A stretch of DNA of 64,000 nucleotides from Rhizobium sp. NFR03. Its GTDB lineage: Bacteria > Pseudomonadota > Alphaproteobacteria > Rhizobiales > Rhizobiaceae. Numbering within the stretch: position 1 is the first letter of the stretch; the number at the start of each line of letters is the position of its first letter. The stretch is taken from positions 496,001 through 560,000 of the forward strand of contig NZ_FOGR01000004.1 of the NCBI RefSeq assembly GCF_900111275.1, in the 5' to 3' direction. The translations under genes and the position numbers were made by a program. Below are positions 8,793 through 18,193 of this stretch, in pieces. The notes beneath the pieces are model-generated. The model was given only the letters and a program-made list of their open reading frames with translations. It was not told where the DNA came from and did no database searches.

Positions 8793-10127
8793 ATGACGAT
8801 CCTCAGCAAATTCAGAGTAGCCGCGCTTGCAGCAGGCCTGGCCTTCACGGCAGGCATCACGGCCGCGCATGCCGACGAGCAGTATTTTCCGCTCCAGAGC
8901 TACCGCGTCGGGCCCTATGCCGCTGGCGGCACCGGCTTTTTCGGCGGTTTCATCGATTATCTCAACCTGATCAACACCCGCGACGGCGGCGTCAACGGCG
9001 TCAAGCTGACATGGTCGGAGGCCGAGACGCAGTATGAGGTGGAGCGCGGCGTCGAGGCTTACGAGCGGCTGAAGAGCAACCCTGACGTTGCCGCCTGGAA
9101 CCCGCTCTCCGTCGGCATCGCCTATGCCATGATCGACCGGATCACCGCCGACAAGGTGCCGCTGATCACCATCAACCACGGCCGCACGGATTCCACCGAC
9201 GGGCGCGTCTTTCCTTACGTCTTTCCTCTGCTGCTCAACCCCTACAGCGAGACCTCCGGCATCGTGAACTACATCGCCGGCAAGGAAGGCGGGCTGGAGA
9301 AGCTGAAGGGCAAGAAGATCGCCGTGCTGTATCACGGCTCGCCCTATGGCAAGGAAACCATTCCGATCTACGAGCTTCTGGCGCAGAAATACGGGTTCGA
9401 GCTGCAGCAGATCGAGGTTCCCCATCCCGGCAACGAGCAGCAGTCGCAATGGCTGACGATCCGTAGATCCAAGCCCGATTACGTCGTGCTGCGCGGCTGG
9501 GGCGTGATGAACCCGGTGGCGCTGAAGACGGCGGCAAAGACCGGCTTCCCGGTCGATCATATCATCGGCAATGTCTGGTCGAACTCGGAAGAGGACGCCA
9601 TTCCCGCAGGCGCCGCCGCCAAGGGCTATACCGCGATCACCACGCAGGCCTCCGGCGCGGAATATCCCGTGGTGCAGGAGATCGTGAAGACGCTCTACGA
9701 CACCGGCAAGGGCAACCTCGACGACAAGAAACGCATCGGCTCGGTCTACCACAATCTCGGCATCGTCAACGGTATCCTGAATGTCGAGGCGATCCGCATC
9801 GCGCAGGAGAAATTCGGCAAGCGCACGCTGACCGGTGACGAGGTGCGCTGGGGCTTCGAGCACCTGAAACTCGACCCCGCCCGCGTGGAGGCGCTGGGCG
9901 CCAAGGGGCTGTTCCACTCGATCAACGTCACCTGGGACAATCACGAGGGCAATGGCTACGTGACCTTCCAGCAGTGGGACGGCGCGAAATGGAGGGTCGT
10001 TTCCGACTGGATCGCCCCGGACTGGGCGCTCTTGCGTCCCATCATCGAAAAGTCGTCCGAGGCCTATGCAGCCGGGAAGGGCATCAAGCTGCGCACGGCG
10101 GAAGACGCCGAAGCCGCCTTGAACTGA
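8793..10127 (+). CDS. HAAT-family periplasmic substrate-binding protein
   Basis: Secreted binding protein of 444 residues (type-1 periplasmic fold). The signal peptide is MTILSKFRVAALAAGLAF..., with a predicted cleavage after AHA near residue 28. The start at 8793 was chosen because it places the signal peptide at the N-terminus and has AGGAG at 8777-8781; the frame stays open upstream to 8736. It belongs to the large-subtype LivK-like proteins, recognisable by IVNGILNVEAIRIAQEKFG near the C-terminus. The position between sfnG and sfnB suggests an organosulfur ligand rather than an amino acid, but the sequence does not prove this. Confidence 0.88.
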   Translation: MTILSKFRVAALAAGLAFTAGITAAHADEQYFPLQSYRVGPYAAGGTGFFGGFIDYLNLINTRDGGVNGVKLTWSEAETQYEVERGVEAYERLKSNPDVAAWNPLSVGIAYAMIDRITADKVPLITINHGRTDSTDGRVFPYVFPLLLNPYSETSGIVNYIAGKEGGLEKLKGKKIAVLYHGSPYGKETIPIYELLAQKYGFELQQIEVPHPGNEQQSQWLTIRRSKPDYVVLRGWGVMNPVALKTAAKTGFPVDHIIGNVWSNSEEDAIPAGAAAKGYTAITTQASGAEYPVVQEIVKTLYDTGKGNLDDKKRIGSVYHNLGIVNGILNVEAIRIAQEKFGKRTLTGDEVRWGFEHLKLDPARVEALGAKGLFHSINVTWDNHEGNGYVTFQQWDGAKWRVVSDWIAPDWALLRPIIEKSSEAYAAGKGIKLRTAEDAEAALN

Positions 10128-10192
10128 TCCGTGCTCCGCGCCGGTCATCGGCGTGGATCTTTCATCGGCCTCTTGTCTCAGGACCGCGCAGA

Positions 10193-10987
10193 ATGCCTTT
10201 GGACAACTCCCTCCTCGTCGTCGATGGCCTGAAGGCGACCTATGCGAATGCCATCACGGCGCTCGACGGCGTCGGCTTCACGCTTGGCCGCGGCGAGATC
10301 CTGGCGCTGCTCGGCGCCAACGGGGCCGGCAAGACGACGGTGCTGAAGGCGCTGTCGAACCTGCTGTCCGCCGAGCGCGGGCAGATCCGTGCCGGCAGCA
10401 TCCGCTTTGCCGACCTCGACGTCGCCCGTACCCGCCCCGCCGATCTCGTTCGCGCGGGCCTCGTGCAGGTGCTGGAAGGCCGCCATTGCTTTCCAAGCCT
10501 GACGGTCGAGGAAAACCTCGTTTCCGGCGGGCTCGGGCGCAGCGCCGCGCGCAGGGAAATCGCGGCCGACCTCGAAAAGGTCTATGCGCATTTTCCCCGC
10601 CTGAGGGACAAGCGCCGGACATCGAGCGGCCTGACCTCCGGCGGCGAGCAGCAGATGACGGCCATCGGCCGGGCGCTGATGTCGCGTCCGCGCCTGCTCG
10701 TTCTCGACGAACCCTCCATGGGCCTCGCCCCGATCGTTGTCCGGGACATTTTCGACACGCTGCGCCGGCTCAACCGCGAGGAGGGGCTGTCCATTCTCGT
10801 GGCCGAGCAGAACGCGGCCGTGGCCCTGCGGTTCGCGCATCGCGCCATCGTGCTCGAAAACGGCATCACGGTGCTCTCCGGCACGGCGTCGGACCTGAAA
10901 GCCCGCGACGACATCAAGGCCTTCTACCTCGGCCACAAACCACCCGCGATCATCGCGCCCAACCCAGATCCGGCATTTGCCGGCTAA
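10193..10987 (+). CDS. LivF-type ABC transporter ATP-binding protein
   Basis: Second ATPase of the HAAT system, 264 residues. Walker A is GANGAGKTT, the LivF-typical QVLEGRHCFPSLTVEENL follows, then the signature region TSGGEQQM and Walker B LLVLDEPSMGLAP. ATG 10193 was selected because it begins the domain directly (MPLDNSLLVVDGLKA). This completes a five-gene transporter. The next gene, sfnB, follows after 23 bp with a good ribosome-binding site. Confidence 0.92.
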   Translation: MPLDNSLLVVDGLKATYANAITALDGVGFTLGRGEILALLGANGAGKTTVLKALSNLLSAERGQIRAGSIRFADLDVARTRPADLVRAGLVQVLEGRHCFPSLTVEENLVSGGLGRSAARREIAADLEKVYAHFPRLRDKRRTSSGLTSGGEQQMTAIGRALMSRPRLLVLDEPSMGLAPIVVRDIFDTLRRLNREEGLSILVAEQNAAVALRFAHRAIVLENGITVLSGTASDLKARDDIKAFYLGHKPPAIIAPNPDPAFAG

Positions 10988-11010
10988 CAGATGTCAAAGG
11001 AGATATCGAC

Positions 11011-12258
11011 ATGACGATTTCCAACATCAATACGCAGAATGCCGCCAAAGCCGTGCCGCCGGTGCCGCGTCCGGCTGAACCCGCGCACATCATCTCGACG
11101 GACGCCGAGGCGATCGCGATTGCAAAGCGGCTCGCCGCCGACTTCGTGAAGGACGCGGCGCTGCGCGACCGCGAGCGGATCTGGCCCGTCAAGGAGCTGG
11201 ATGCCTTCTCGCAGAGCGGCCTCTGGTCGATCAACGTGCCCAAGGCCTTCGGCGGGCCGGAACTCTCCTATGCGACGCTCGCCCGCGTGATCGAGATCAT
11301 CTCGGCGGCGGACCCGTCCATCGGGCAGGTCGCGCAGAACCATCTGGGCGTCGTCGCCGCCATCCGCACCGTCTCCGATCCGGCGCAGCAGGCGCTGCTG
11401 TTTGCCGAGGTGCTGCGCGGCACCCGCTTCGGCAACGCCTTCTCCGAGTTCGGCTCGAAGCGCGCCGTGGATTTCGAAACGCGCTTCGTGGATGCCGGCG
11501 ATCATGTCGTCGTCAACGGGCAGAAATTCTATGCCTCGGGCGCTCTGCTTGCCCATCTCGTGCCCATCGTCGCGCTCGATGACGAGGGCCGGGCCTGGTA
11601 TGCGATTGCCGAGCGGGACGCGCCGGGCCTGACGGTGATCGACGACTGGTCGTCCTTCGGGCAGCGCACCACCCTGTCGGGCACAGTGCTCCTGGACAAT
11701 GTGAAGGTGCCGAAAACACATCTGGTGCCCGGCTACAAGGGCTATGAGGTGCCCACGGCCGACGGGGCGATCTTCCAGATCATTCAGGTGGCGGTGGACA
11801 CGGGCATCGCGCAGGCCGCGATCGACGAGACCGTTTCCTTCGTGCGCACGAAGAGCCGCGCCTGGGTGGATTCCGGCGTCGACAATGCCTGGGACGACCC
11901 CTACACGATCCAGGCGGTGGGGGACCTGACGCTGCGGCTGCATGCGGCGCAGGCGCTTCTGGAAAAGGCCGGATACGCTATCGACCGGGCGATCCTCGAC
12001 CCCACCGCGGAAACCGTGGCGGAAGCGCAGATCGTAACGGCGGAGGCGAAGATTCTCTCCACCGAGATCGCCATCGCCGCCACCAACAAGCTCTTCGAAC
12101 TGGCGGGAACGCGCTCGACGCTTGCCGAGCACGGTCTCGACCGCCATTGGCGCAATGCCCGCACCCACACGCTGCACGATCCGGTGCGCTGGAAATACGC
12201 CATTCTCGGCAAGTATTTCCTGAACGGTGAAAAGCCACCGCTCCATGCCTGGAGCTGA
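11011..12258 (+). CDS. sfnB: SfnB-family sulfur acquisition oxidoreductase
   Basis: Acyl-CoA-dehydrogenase-fold flavoprotein of 415 residues, in the SfnB/DszC/SoxC group induced by sulfur starvation and active with reduced flavin rather than CoA thioesters. Diagnostic are the N-terminal AHIISTDAEAIAIAKRLAADF and the core GQVAQNHLGVVAAIRT. The mid-protein GNAFSEFGSKRA and the C-terminal AGTRSTLAEHGLDRHWRNART also fit, with HDPVRWKYAILGKYFL at the end. AAAGGAG at about 10994-11000 supports the ATG at 11011. It is the last gene of the sfn/transporter block. Confidence 0.9.
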   Translation: MTISNINTQNAAKAVPPVPRPAEPAHIISTDAEAIAIAKRLAADFVKDAALRDRERIWPVKELDAFSQSGLWSINVPKAFGGPELSYATLARVIEIISAADPSIGQVAQNHLGVVAAIRTVSDPAQQALLFAEVLRGTRFGNAFSEFGSKRAVDFETRFVDAGDHVVVNGQKFYASGALLAHLVPIVALDDEGRAWYAIAERDAPGLTVIDDWSSFGQRTTLSGTVLLDNVKVPKTHLVPGYKGYEVPTADGAIFQIIQVAVDTGIAQAAIDETVSFVRTKSRAWVDSGVDNAWDDPYTIQAVGDLTLRLHAAQALLEKAGYAIDRAILDPTAETVAEAQIVTAEAKILSTEIAIAATNKLFELAGTRSTLAEHGLDRHWRNARTHTLHDPVRWKYAILGKYFLNGEKPPLHAWS

Positions 12259-12300
12259 GGCTCCTGAAGGGCCGCGCGTCAGGCGAGATGCGCGGCGCTC

Positions 12301-12466
12301 GAACCCGTCGATCCTTCCGGCCGGCCCGAGGCGCTGACCGACATCGACGGCGCCGACCGCAATGCGCGCACCGTTGCGGAGGGCGACTGCCTGATCGAGG
12401 TCGTCGAGCCGGCCGGCGCCGATACCTTCGCCGTCACGAGGCTTGGCGGCAAGGAAGTGACCGGTG
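12301..12466 (+). pseudogene. Remnant of an ABC ATPase C-terminal (TOBE/UgpC-like) domain
   Basis: The frame beginning at base 12301 encodes EGDCLIEVVEPAGADTF followed by AVTRLGGKEVT. This resembles the TOBE tail of sugar-type (UgpC/MalK) ABC ATPases. No ATPase core precedes it and the similarity ends abruptly at about 12466, so it is a fragment. It shows that a sugar-transporter operon was once here. The call rests on a short stretch. Confidence 0.45.
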
Positions 12467-12980
12467 GCTCGCCAAGGGGCGCACCCCCTGGGACGCGCAT
12501 CCGAATGCTGACGACGGCAAGATGGATGCCGAAAGCGCGGCCCTCGCTCTGGCTCTCGGCCATCCCAATGTCACGCTGCAGACGGGCGCGATCGTCCGGC
12601 TTCTCGAAACGGATGCCTCCGGCCGCTGCATCGAGCGCGTGGTCTACACTGCGGCCGAGGCAAACCCGCAGCGTCTCGCCAAGGCTCGTGGTGCTCGCCG
12701 CCGGCGCGGCCCAGTCGGCGGTCCTGTTGCTGCGTTCGGCCAATGTGCGGTTTCCCAAGGGGCTTGCCAACAGCTCCGATCAGGTCGGCCGCAACTTCAT
12801 GAACCACAACTCGTCCGTCATGCCCCGCGTGCCCTCCTGCAACACCAATGCTCCGACCATCATGGTCGGAGAGAAAGGCGCCGACATCATTCGCGGCCTC
12901 GATCCCCTGCCGGCGACGATCTTTGCCGATGAGCGCAGCGACCAGCGCCCGCGCGCCCGCGCTTATGTTCGCTAGAGCGA
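12467..12980 (+). pseudogene. Decayed GMC-family oxidoreductase
   Basis: Two frames carry consecutive parts of a GMC (glucose-methanol-choline) flavoenzyme. One frame encodes GKMDAESAALALALGHPNVT and continues through LQTGAIVRLLETDASGR (about 12520-12650). A +1 shifted frame encodes RLVVLAAGAAQSAVLLLRSA and then GLANSSDQVGRNFMNHNSSV (about 12680-12830). The order matches GMC proteins, so a frameshift near 12660-12690 split the gene. The N-terminal FAD-binding loop and the catalytic C-terminus are absent. It is an inactive fragment between sfnB and the glycerate kinase gene. Confidence 0.7.
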
Positions 12981-13053
12981 TGCCGCGGCTTTGCATTCTG
13001 TCGCGGGCTTTGCCACAAAAAGGCGTCGCCACAGCCAGGAAGGTCAGACCCTG

Positions 13054-14316
13054 ATGAACATCGAGAACCCGCGCGCGTTCCTCGCGTCGCTCTTTCACGT
13101 TGCCGTTCGCGCGGCCGATCCGCTGAAGGCGATCCGCGCCCATCTGCCGGCGCGACCGAAGGGCCGCACGGTGGTGATCGGCGCGGGCAAGGCGGCAAGC
13201 CAGATGGCGCAGGCGCTCGAAAGCCTGTGGGATGCTCCGCTGGAGGGCGTGGTCGTCGCGCGGCACGGGCCCATCGCCGCCTGTTCGCGCATCCGGGTGC
13301 TGCAATCGGCCCATCCGGTTCCCGATCAGGCGGGCATCGTCGCGGCGCAGGCCTTGATGGCGGCAGTGCGCGGGCTGACGCCGGACGATCTCGTCATCGC
13401 GCTGATCTCGGGCGGCGGCTCCGCCCTCCTGCCATCGCCGCCGCCGGGCTTTGCCCTTGCCGACGAGGTCGCCCTGAACGAGGCGCTTCTCTCCTCCGGC
13501 GCGCCCATCTCCGCCATGAACGTGGTGCGCAAGCACGTCTCGATGATCAAGGGCGGGCGGCTGGCAGCTCTCGCCCATCCGGCACGGGTCGTCAGCCTCG
13601 TCGTGTCCGACGTTCCCGGCGACAATCCGGCTTTCGTCGCCTCCGGCCCGACCATTCCCGATGCCGCCGGCCGCGAGGATGCGCTGCGGGCGATCCGCGA
13701 CTACCGGATGAACATTTCGACCGATATTCTCGACCATATCGGAACCGTCGAAACGCCGCGTCCGGATGACCCGGTCTTTGCCGGCCATGCCGCGCATGTC
13801 ATCGCGTCCGCCCGCGTCTCGTTGCAGGCGGCGGCGCAACGGTGCGGCGAGGCCGGCGTGACGCCGCTGATCCTTTCCGACAGGATCGAGGGGGAAGCGC
13901 GTGACATCGGGCGCATGCATGCGGCGCTGGCACTTGAGTTTCAGGCGCAGGAGGGCCCGATGGTTCTGCTCTCGGGCGGGGAAACGACCGTTACCATCGG
14001 TCCCAGCGAAGCACAGGCGGCAGGAAAGGGCGGGCGAAACACCGAACTGCTGCTGGCCGCCGCCATCGACCTCGACGGCGCGAGCGGCATCACGGCACTT
14101 GCGGCCGATACCGACGGGATCGACGGATCCGAGGACAATGCGGGCGCCTTTTGCGATGGCGGAACCGCCGCGCGCATACGGGCTGCCGGCGGGGAGCCGC
14201 GCGCCCACCTTGCGCGACACGACGCATGGTCCGCCTTCTCGCTGTCGGGCGACCTGTTCGAAACGGGCCCGACCGGCACGAACGTCAACGACTTCAGGGC
14301 CTTTCTTCTGCTGTAG
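13054..14316 (+). CDS. Glycerate 2-kinase, MOFRL family (TtuD/GckA-like)
   Basis: Cytoplasmic enzyme of 420 residues that phosphorylates D-glycerate to 2-phosphoglycerate; older annotations call it hydroxypyruvate reductase TtuD. The N-terminal DUF4147-type domain shows VVIGAGKAASQMAQALE, ISGGGSALLPSPPPG and MNVVRKHVSMIKGGRLA. The C-terminal MOFRL domain shows LLSGGETTVTI, the signature GGRNTELLLA, TDGIDG and GPTGTNVNDF. It lies downstream of the decayed sugar-transport/GMC fragments, suggesting it is a survivor of a sugar-acid catabolic operon. Confidence 0.9.
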   Translation: MNIENPRAFLASLFHVAVRAADPLKAIRAHLPARPKGRTVVIGAGKAASQMAQALESLWDAPLEGVVVARHGPIAACSRIRVLQSAHPVPDQAGIVAAQALMAAVRGLTPDDLVIALISGGGSALLPSPPPGFALADEVALNEALLSSGAPISAMNVVRKHVSMIKGGRLAALAHPARVVSLVVSDVPGDNPAFVASGPTIPDAAGREDALRAIRDYRMNISTDILDHIGTVETPRPDDPVFAGHAAHVIASARVSLQAAAQRCGEAGVTPLILSDRIEGEARDIGRMHAALALEFQAQEGPMVLLSGGETTVTIGPSEAQAAGKGGRNTELLLAAAIDLDGASGITALAADTDGIDGSEDNAGAFCDGGTAARIRAAGGEPRAHLARHDAWSAFSLSGDLFETGPTGTNVNDFRAFLLL

Positions 14317-14554
14317 GCGACGCCGCGCGGTTCCGGGCGGAGAATAGCTGAGGGCGGTCTTTGGGGAATGAAATACCGCGAAACGGCGTCCGGGTAGATG
14401 GAAATGTCACATCTGCCCGGTCGGGCAGCGTCTACCGTCTTTGAACAGCTTGGAATAACGCGGCATTCTGCACGTGGCTGGTTGCCTCTCATCCACCTCC
14501 CGGATCGATCGCTGCCAGCCGTTCCCCTCTGGAGGTATATCCTTCATGACTTGA

Positions 14555-14584
14555 GGCCGTGGGTTACCCTGCGGCCCTTTTTTT
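14555..14584 (+). terminator. Intrinsic terminator in the 14.3-14.7 kb gap
   Basis: Stem arms GGCCG (14555-14559) and CGGCC (14572-14576) enclose an inner GGG/CCC stem, followed by seven T residues (14578-14584). It is about 240 bp past the glycerate kinase stop and faces the end of the convergent operon. Apart from this I see no gene in 14317-14664. Confidence 0.6.
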
Positions 14585-14664
14585 GCGCGCTGTTCATCGC
14601 CGCGGAAGGCCGCCTCGACTCGGTCGAGGCCGCGTCGACTCCGTCACGGCGCTTTCGTGCGCGT

Positions 14665-15576
14665 CTACCGCTCGAACGGTTCGCCGAGCGAGGCCACGCC
14701 GTTGAGCTTGAGAAGGCGGCGGTCGGCCGAGATGATGCCGAGAACGATGATGGTGACGAGGTAGGGCAGGCTGGAGAGGAGCTGCGAGGGCAGGTCGAGG
14801 CCGGTGGCCTGCGCTGCGAGCGACATCAGCGATACCGCGCCGAACAGGCATGCGCCGAGGAAGATGCGGCCCGTGAGCCATGTGCCGAAGACGACGAGCG
14901 CAATGGCGATCCACCCGCGCCCGGCAATCATGCCGTCCGCCCAGAGCGGCGTGTAGACCGCAGCCGCATAGGCCCCGGCAAAGCCCGCCATCATGCCCCC
15001 GAAGGCGATGGCCGCCACCCGCACGGCGATGACGGGATAGCCGATGGCGTGCGCGGCCTTCGGGTTCTCGCCCACGGCGCGGATGACGAGGCCGATGCGG
15101 GTAAAGGCGAAGGTCGCCCAGATCGCCAGCGTCGCGAGCAGCGACAGCCAGACGACGGCGTCCTGCACGAAGAGGCCGCCGATGACCGGGATCTCCGAGA
15201 GGCCGGGCACCGCAAGCTTCGGCAGACCCTTGATCGTCAGGCTCTCGTAGCTCTTGCCGAACAGGGCAGACAGGCCCTGACCGAGAATGCCGATGGCAAG
15301 GCCCGTCGCCACCTGATTGGCGCGAAAACCGAGCGCGACGAAGGCGAAGACCAGCGACAGGAGCGCGCCCGCAGCACCCGCCGCGAGAAAGCCGAGAATG
15401 TGGCCGGCGCCGTGATAGACCACGATGAAGGCGATGACGGCGCCGAGCGCCATGAGGCCCTCCACCCCGAGATTGAGAACGCCGGCGCGCTCGACCACCA
15501 TTTCGCCGAGCGCTGCCAGCAGAAAGGGCGTGGCGGCGGCCAGCATGCCGGCGAGGATGAATTCGAGGCCGTTCAT
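14665..15576 (-). CDS. Nucleoside/purine ABC transporter permease 2 (NupQ/YufQ-like)
   Basis: Membrane subunit of 303 residues. The N-terminal block ATPFLLAALGEMVVERAGVLNLGVEGLM is characteristic of permeases paired with BMP-type binding proteins. The cytoplasmic loop VIRAVGENPKAAHAIGYPV is typical too. The ATG (15576) overlaps the upstream permease stop by four bases. It is the last gene of the purine operon. Confidence 0.9.
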   Translation of the reverse strand: MNGLEFILAGMLAAATPFLLAALGEMVVERAGVLNLGVEGLMALGAVIAFIVVYHGAGHILGFLAAGAAGALLSLVFAFVALGFRANQVATGLAIGILGQGLSALFGKSYESLTIKGLPKLAVPGLSEIPVIGGLFVQDAVVWLSLLATLAIWATFAFTRIGLVIRAVGENPKAAHAIGYPVIAVRVAAIAFGGMMAGFAGAYAAAVYTPLWADGMIAGRGWIAIALVVFGTWLTGRIFLGACLFGAVSLMSLAAQATGLDLPSQLLSSLPYLVTIIVLGIISADRRLLKLNGVASLGEPFER

Positions 15577-16670
15577 GATGGTTTCCCCGGTGGGTCGGGC
15601 CATGCGAGGCGATAGCGCACGAAGGCGACGGCGATGAGGTAGGAGAGAAGCAGGCTGCCCTGGAAGACGCGGACCACGGCAATCGGCAGGTTGGCCGAGA
15701 CCATGGCATTGTCGCCGCCGATGTAAATGACGGCCATGACCAGCGACGAGACGATGATGCCGAGCGGATGCAGGGCCCCGAGGTAGGCGACGATGATCGC
15801 CGCATAGCCATAGCCGGTGGGAATGGAGCGCTGAAGCTGGCCGAGCGGCCCCGCAACCTCCGCCGCACCGGCGAGACCGGCGGCAAACCCGCCGATCAGC
15901 AGCGACAGCCAGATCGCCCGGCCCTCGCTGAACCCCGCATAGCTTGCCGCGCGCGGCGCCATGCCGCCCACCTGCAGCTTGTAGCCCATGAAACTCTTCT
16001 GCATGAACACCCAAGCGGCAAGCGATGCGGCGAAGGCGAGAAGAAGCGAGACGTTGACCCGCGTGCCGGGGATCAGCGTCGGCACCATGGCGTCGTACTG
16101 GAAGAGCACGGATTGCGGAAAGTTGAAGCCGTTCGGGTCCTTCCACGGTCCGAGCAGCAGGAAATAGAGAAACTGGATGGCGACGAGGCTCAGCATCAGC
16201 GAGACGAGGATCTCGTTCGCATTCAGCCGGACGCGCCAGAAGGCCGCAATCGACGCCCAGAGCGCGCCGCCGACAGCACCCAGCAGCAGCATGGACGGCC
16301 AGATCCAGCCGCCCGTCGCCTGCGGAAACCAGACCGGGATGGCGGAGGCGAAGATGGCGCCGAGAACGAACTGACCCTCCGCGCCGATGTTGAAGACCCG
16401 CGCGCGAAAGCCGATGGCGAGCCCCTGTGCGATCAGGAGCAGCGGCCCGGTTTTCAGCAGGACCTCGGAGAAGGAGGCCCAGGACAGGAAGGGCTCGAGG
16501 ATCAGCGCGTGGAGCACGGCGGCGGGGTCCCGCCCGATGACCATGGACAGCAGGAGATTGAGAATGATGGCGACCGCGAGCGCGACCGGCGGCGCCACCA
16601 GCTTGGCGGTGAGCGAGGCACGCTCGCGGCGTACCAGAGAGGGGAGAAAGGCAAACGCGGATCTCGTCAT
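15573..16670 (-). CDS. Nucleoside/purine ABC transporter permease 1 (NupP/YufP-like)
   Basis: Membrane subunit of 365 residues with an N-terminal basic cytoplasmic stretch, then about ten hydrophobic segments. Typical features are GLAIGFRARVFNIGAEGQFV and LNANEILVSLMLSLVA, both conserved in permeases of BMP-linked nucleoside importers. ATGA overlaps at both ends show coupling with the ATPase and the second permease. Confidence 0.9.
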   Translation of the reverse strand: MTRSAFAFLPSLVRRERASLTAKLVAPPVALAVAIILNLLLSMVIGRDPAAVLHALILEPFLSWASFSEVLLKTGPLLLIAQGLAIGFRARVFNIGAEGQFVLGAIFASAIPVWFPQATGGWIWPSMLLLGAVGGALWASIAAFWRVRLNANEILVSLMLSLVAIQFLYFLLLGPWKDPNGFNFPQSVLFQYDAMVPTLIPGTRVNVSLLLAFAASLAAWVFMQKSFMGYKLQVGGMAPRAASYAGFSEGRAIWLSLLIGGFAAGLAGAAEVAGPLGQLQRSIPTGYGYAAIIVAYLGALHPLGIIVSSLVMAVIYIGGDNAMVSANLPIAVVRVFQGSLLLSYLIAVAFVRYRLAWPDPPGKPS

Positions 16671-18190
16671 GAGGCAATGCTTTCCCCGGCCGTTTTCGCA
16701 CCGATCATATAGCGGCCGATCTCCTCGGGCTGCGTGTCCCGCGTGATCAGAGGCGGGCTGAGAGTGCCGTGATGCAGGACCTGAAGGGTGTCGCAGAGCT
16801 CGAAAAGCTCTTCCAGTTCCTCGGAAACGACAAGGATCGCCATGCCGGCATTGCGCAGCGCGATGAGCCGCTGGCGGATGGCCGACGCAGCGCCGATATC
16901 CACGCCCCATGTCGGTTGCGCCACGAAAAGCAGCTTCGGCGCCAGCATGATCTCGCGCCCGACGATGAATTTCTGCAGGTTGCCGCCCGAAAGCGAGCCG
17001 GCTTCGCTTTCCGGTCCCTGGCAGCGGACATCGAAATCGCGGATGCAGTCGGTGGTGAAGGCCAGCATGCGGGCCTCATCGACAAGACCGCGCTTCAGAA
17101 GCTTCAGCGGATGGGCCGTCAGCAGGCCGTTCAGCGCCAGAGACATTTCCGGCACGGCGCCGCGACCCAGCCGGTCTTCCGGCACAAAGGCAAAGCCGAG
17201 CGCGCGCCGGTCGGCCGGACGCAACGGCCCGACATCCCGGCCCATCATGAAGATGCGGTCCGGATGCTCCCGCCCGAGCGTGGTTTCGCCGGAGATCAGC
17301 CCCGCCAGCTCGCGCTGGCCATTGCCGGAGATGCCGGCGATCCCCAGGATTTCCCCGGCGCGAACCGTCAGCGTGATATTCGACAAGGGAACGGCGAAGG
17401 GGTCTTCCGGCGTGTGGTCGAGGCCGATGATCTCCAGCTGCTTTTCGCCGCCGGCAAACGGCAGGGCGGGGATCGGCTCGGGCATGTCGCGGCCGATCAT
17501 CATGCGGGCGAGATCCTGCGCGTCATGCTCGCGCGGATCGACATGGCCCGTCACCCGCCCGCCGCGCAGAATGGTCGCGCGGTCGCAGATGGCGCGGATC
17601 TCGTCCAGCTTGTGGGAAATGAAGAGGATCGAGACGCCGCCATCGCGCAAGGCCCGCAGCGTCTCGAACAGCCTGTCGACAAGCTGCGGCGGCAGGACGG
17701 ATGTGGGTTCGTCGAGGATCAGCAGCTTCGGATCGGTCATCAGGCAACGGATGATCTCCACCCGCTGCCGCTCGCCGACCGACAGCGCATGCACATGGGC
17801 CAGCGGATCGACCTCCAGCCCGAAGCTGCGGCCGAGCGCCCGGATGCGCTCGGCAAGCGCGGCCTTGCGCCCGGGCACGACGAGCCGGATGTTTTCAACC
17901 ACCGTCAGGGTCTCGAACAGCGAGAAATGCTGGAAGACCATGCCGATGCCCTTGGCCCTCGCGTCCGCAGGCGAGGCCAGGCTCAAGGGTTGGCCCCGCC
18001 AGACGGCGGTTCCGCCGTCCGGCTGCTCGACGCCATAGATGAGCTTCATCAGCGTCGATTTACCGGCCCCGTTCTCGCCGAGAATCGCGTGGATGGAGCT
18101 TTCGCCCACATCCAGGTCGATCTCCTGATTGGCCCTGATCGGGCCATAGCTCTTGGAAATGCCGCGAAGCGACAGAAGCGGGGCGGTCAT
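16667..18190 (-). CDS. Nucleoside/purine ABC transporter ATPase, double domain (NupO/YufO-like)
   Basis: A 507-residue protein with two tandem ABC domains. The first has Walker A GENGAGKST, signature LSVGERQRVEI and Walker B LLILDEPTSVL. The second is degenerate: GISGNGQRELAGL replaces Walker A, LSGGNLQK is the signature and LLFVAQPTWGVD stands at Walker B. This pattern is normal for sugar/nucleoside-type ATPases. It sits between the BMP gene (3 bp apart) and the first permease (overlap). Confidence 0.92.
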   Translation of the reverse strand: MTAPLLSLRGISKSYGPIRANQEIDLDVGESSIHAILGENGAGKSTLMKLIYGVEQPDGGTAVWRGQPLSLASPADARAKGIGMVFQHFSLFETLTVVENIRLVVPGRKAALAERIRALGRSFGLEVDPLAHVHALSVGERQRVEIIRCLMTDPKLLILDEPTSVLPPQLVDRLFETLRALRDGGVSILFISHKLDEIRAICDRATILRGGRVTGHVDPREHDAQDLARMMIGRDMPEPIPALPFAGGEKQLEIIGLDHTPEDPFAVPLSNITLTVRAGEILGIAGISGNGQRELAGLISGETTLGREHPDRIFMMGRDVGPLRPADRRALGFAFVPEDRLGRGAVPEMSLALNGLLTAHPLKLLKRGLVDEARMLAFTTDCIRDFDVRCQGPESEAGSLSGGNLQKFIVGREIMLAPKLLFVAQPTWGVDIGAASAIRQRLIALRNAGMAILVVSEELEELFELCDTLQVLHHGTLSPPLITRDTQPEEIGRYMIGAKTAGESIAS

Positions 18191-18193
18191 GAC

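Noticed and set aside
14398-15615. A long plus-strand frame of 405 residues
   Set aside because: It is the mirror of the permease genes; its composition (many D/E/R repeats) is typical of GC-rich antisense frames.
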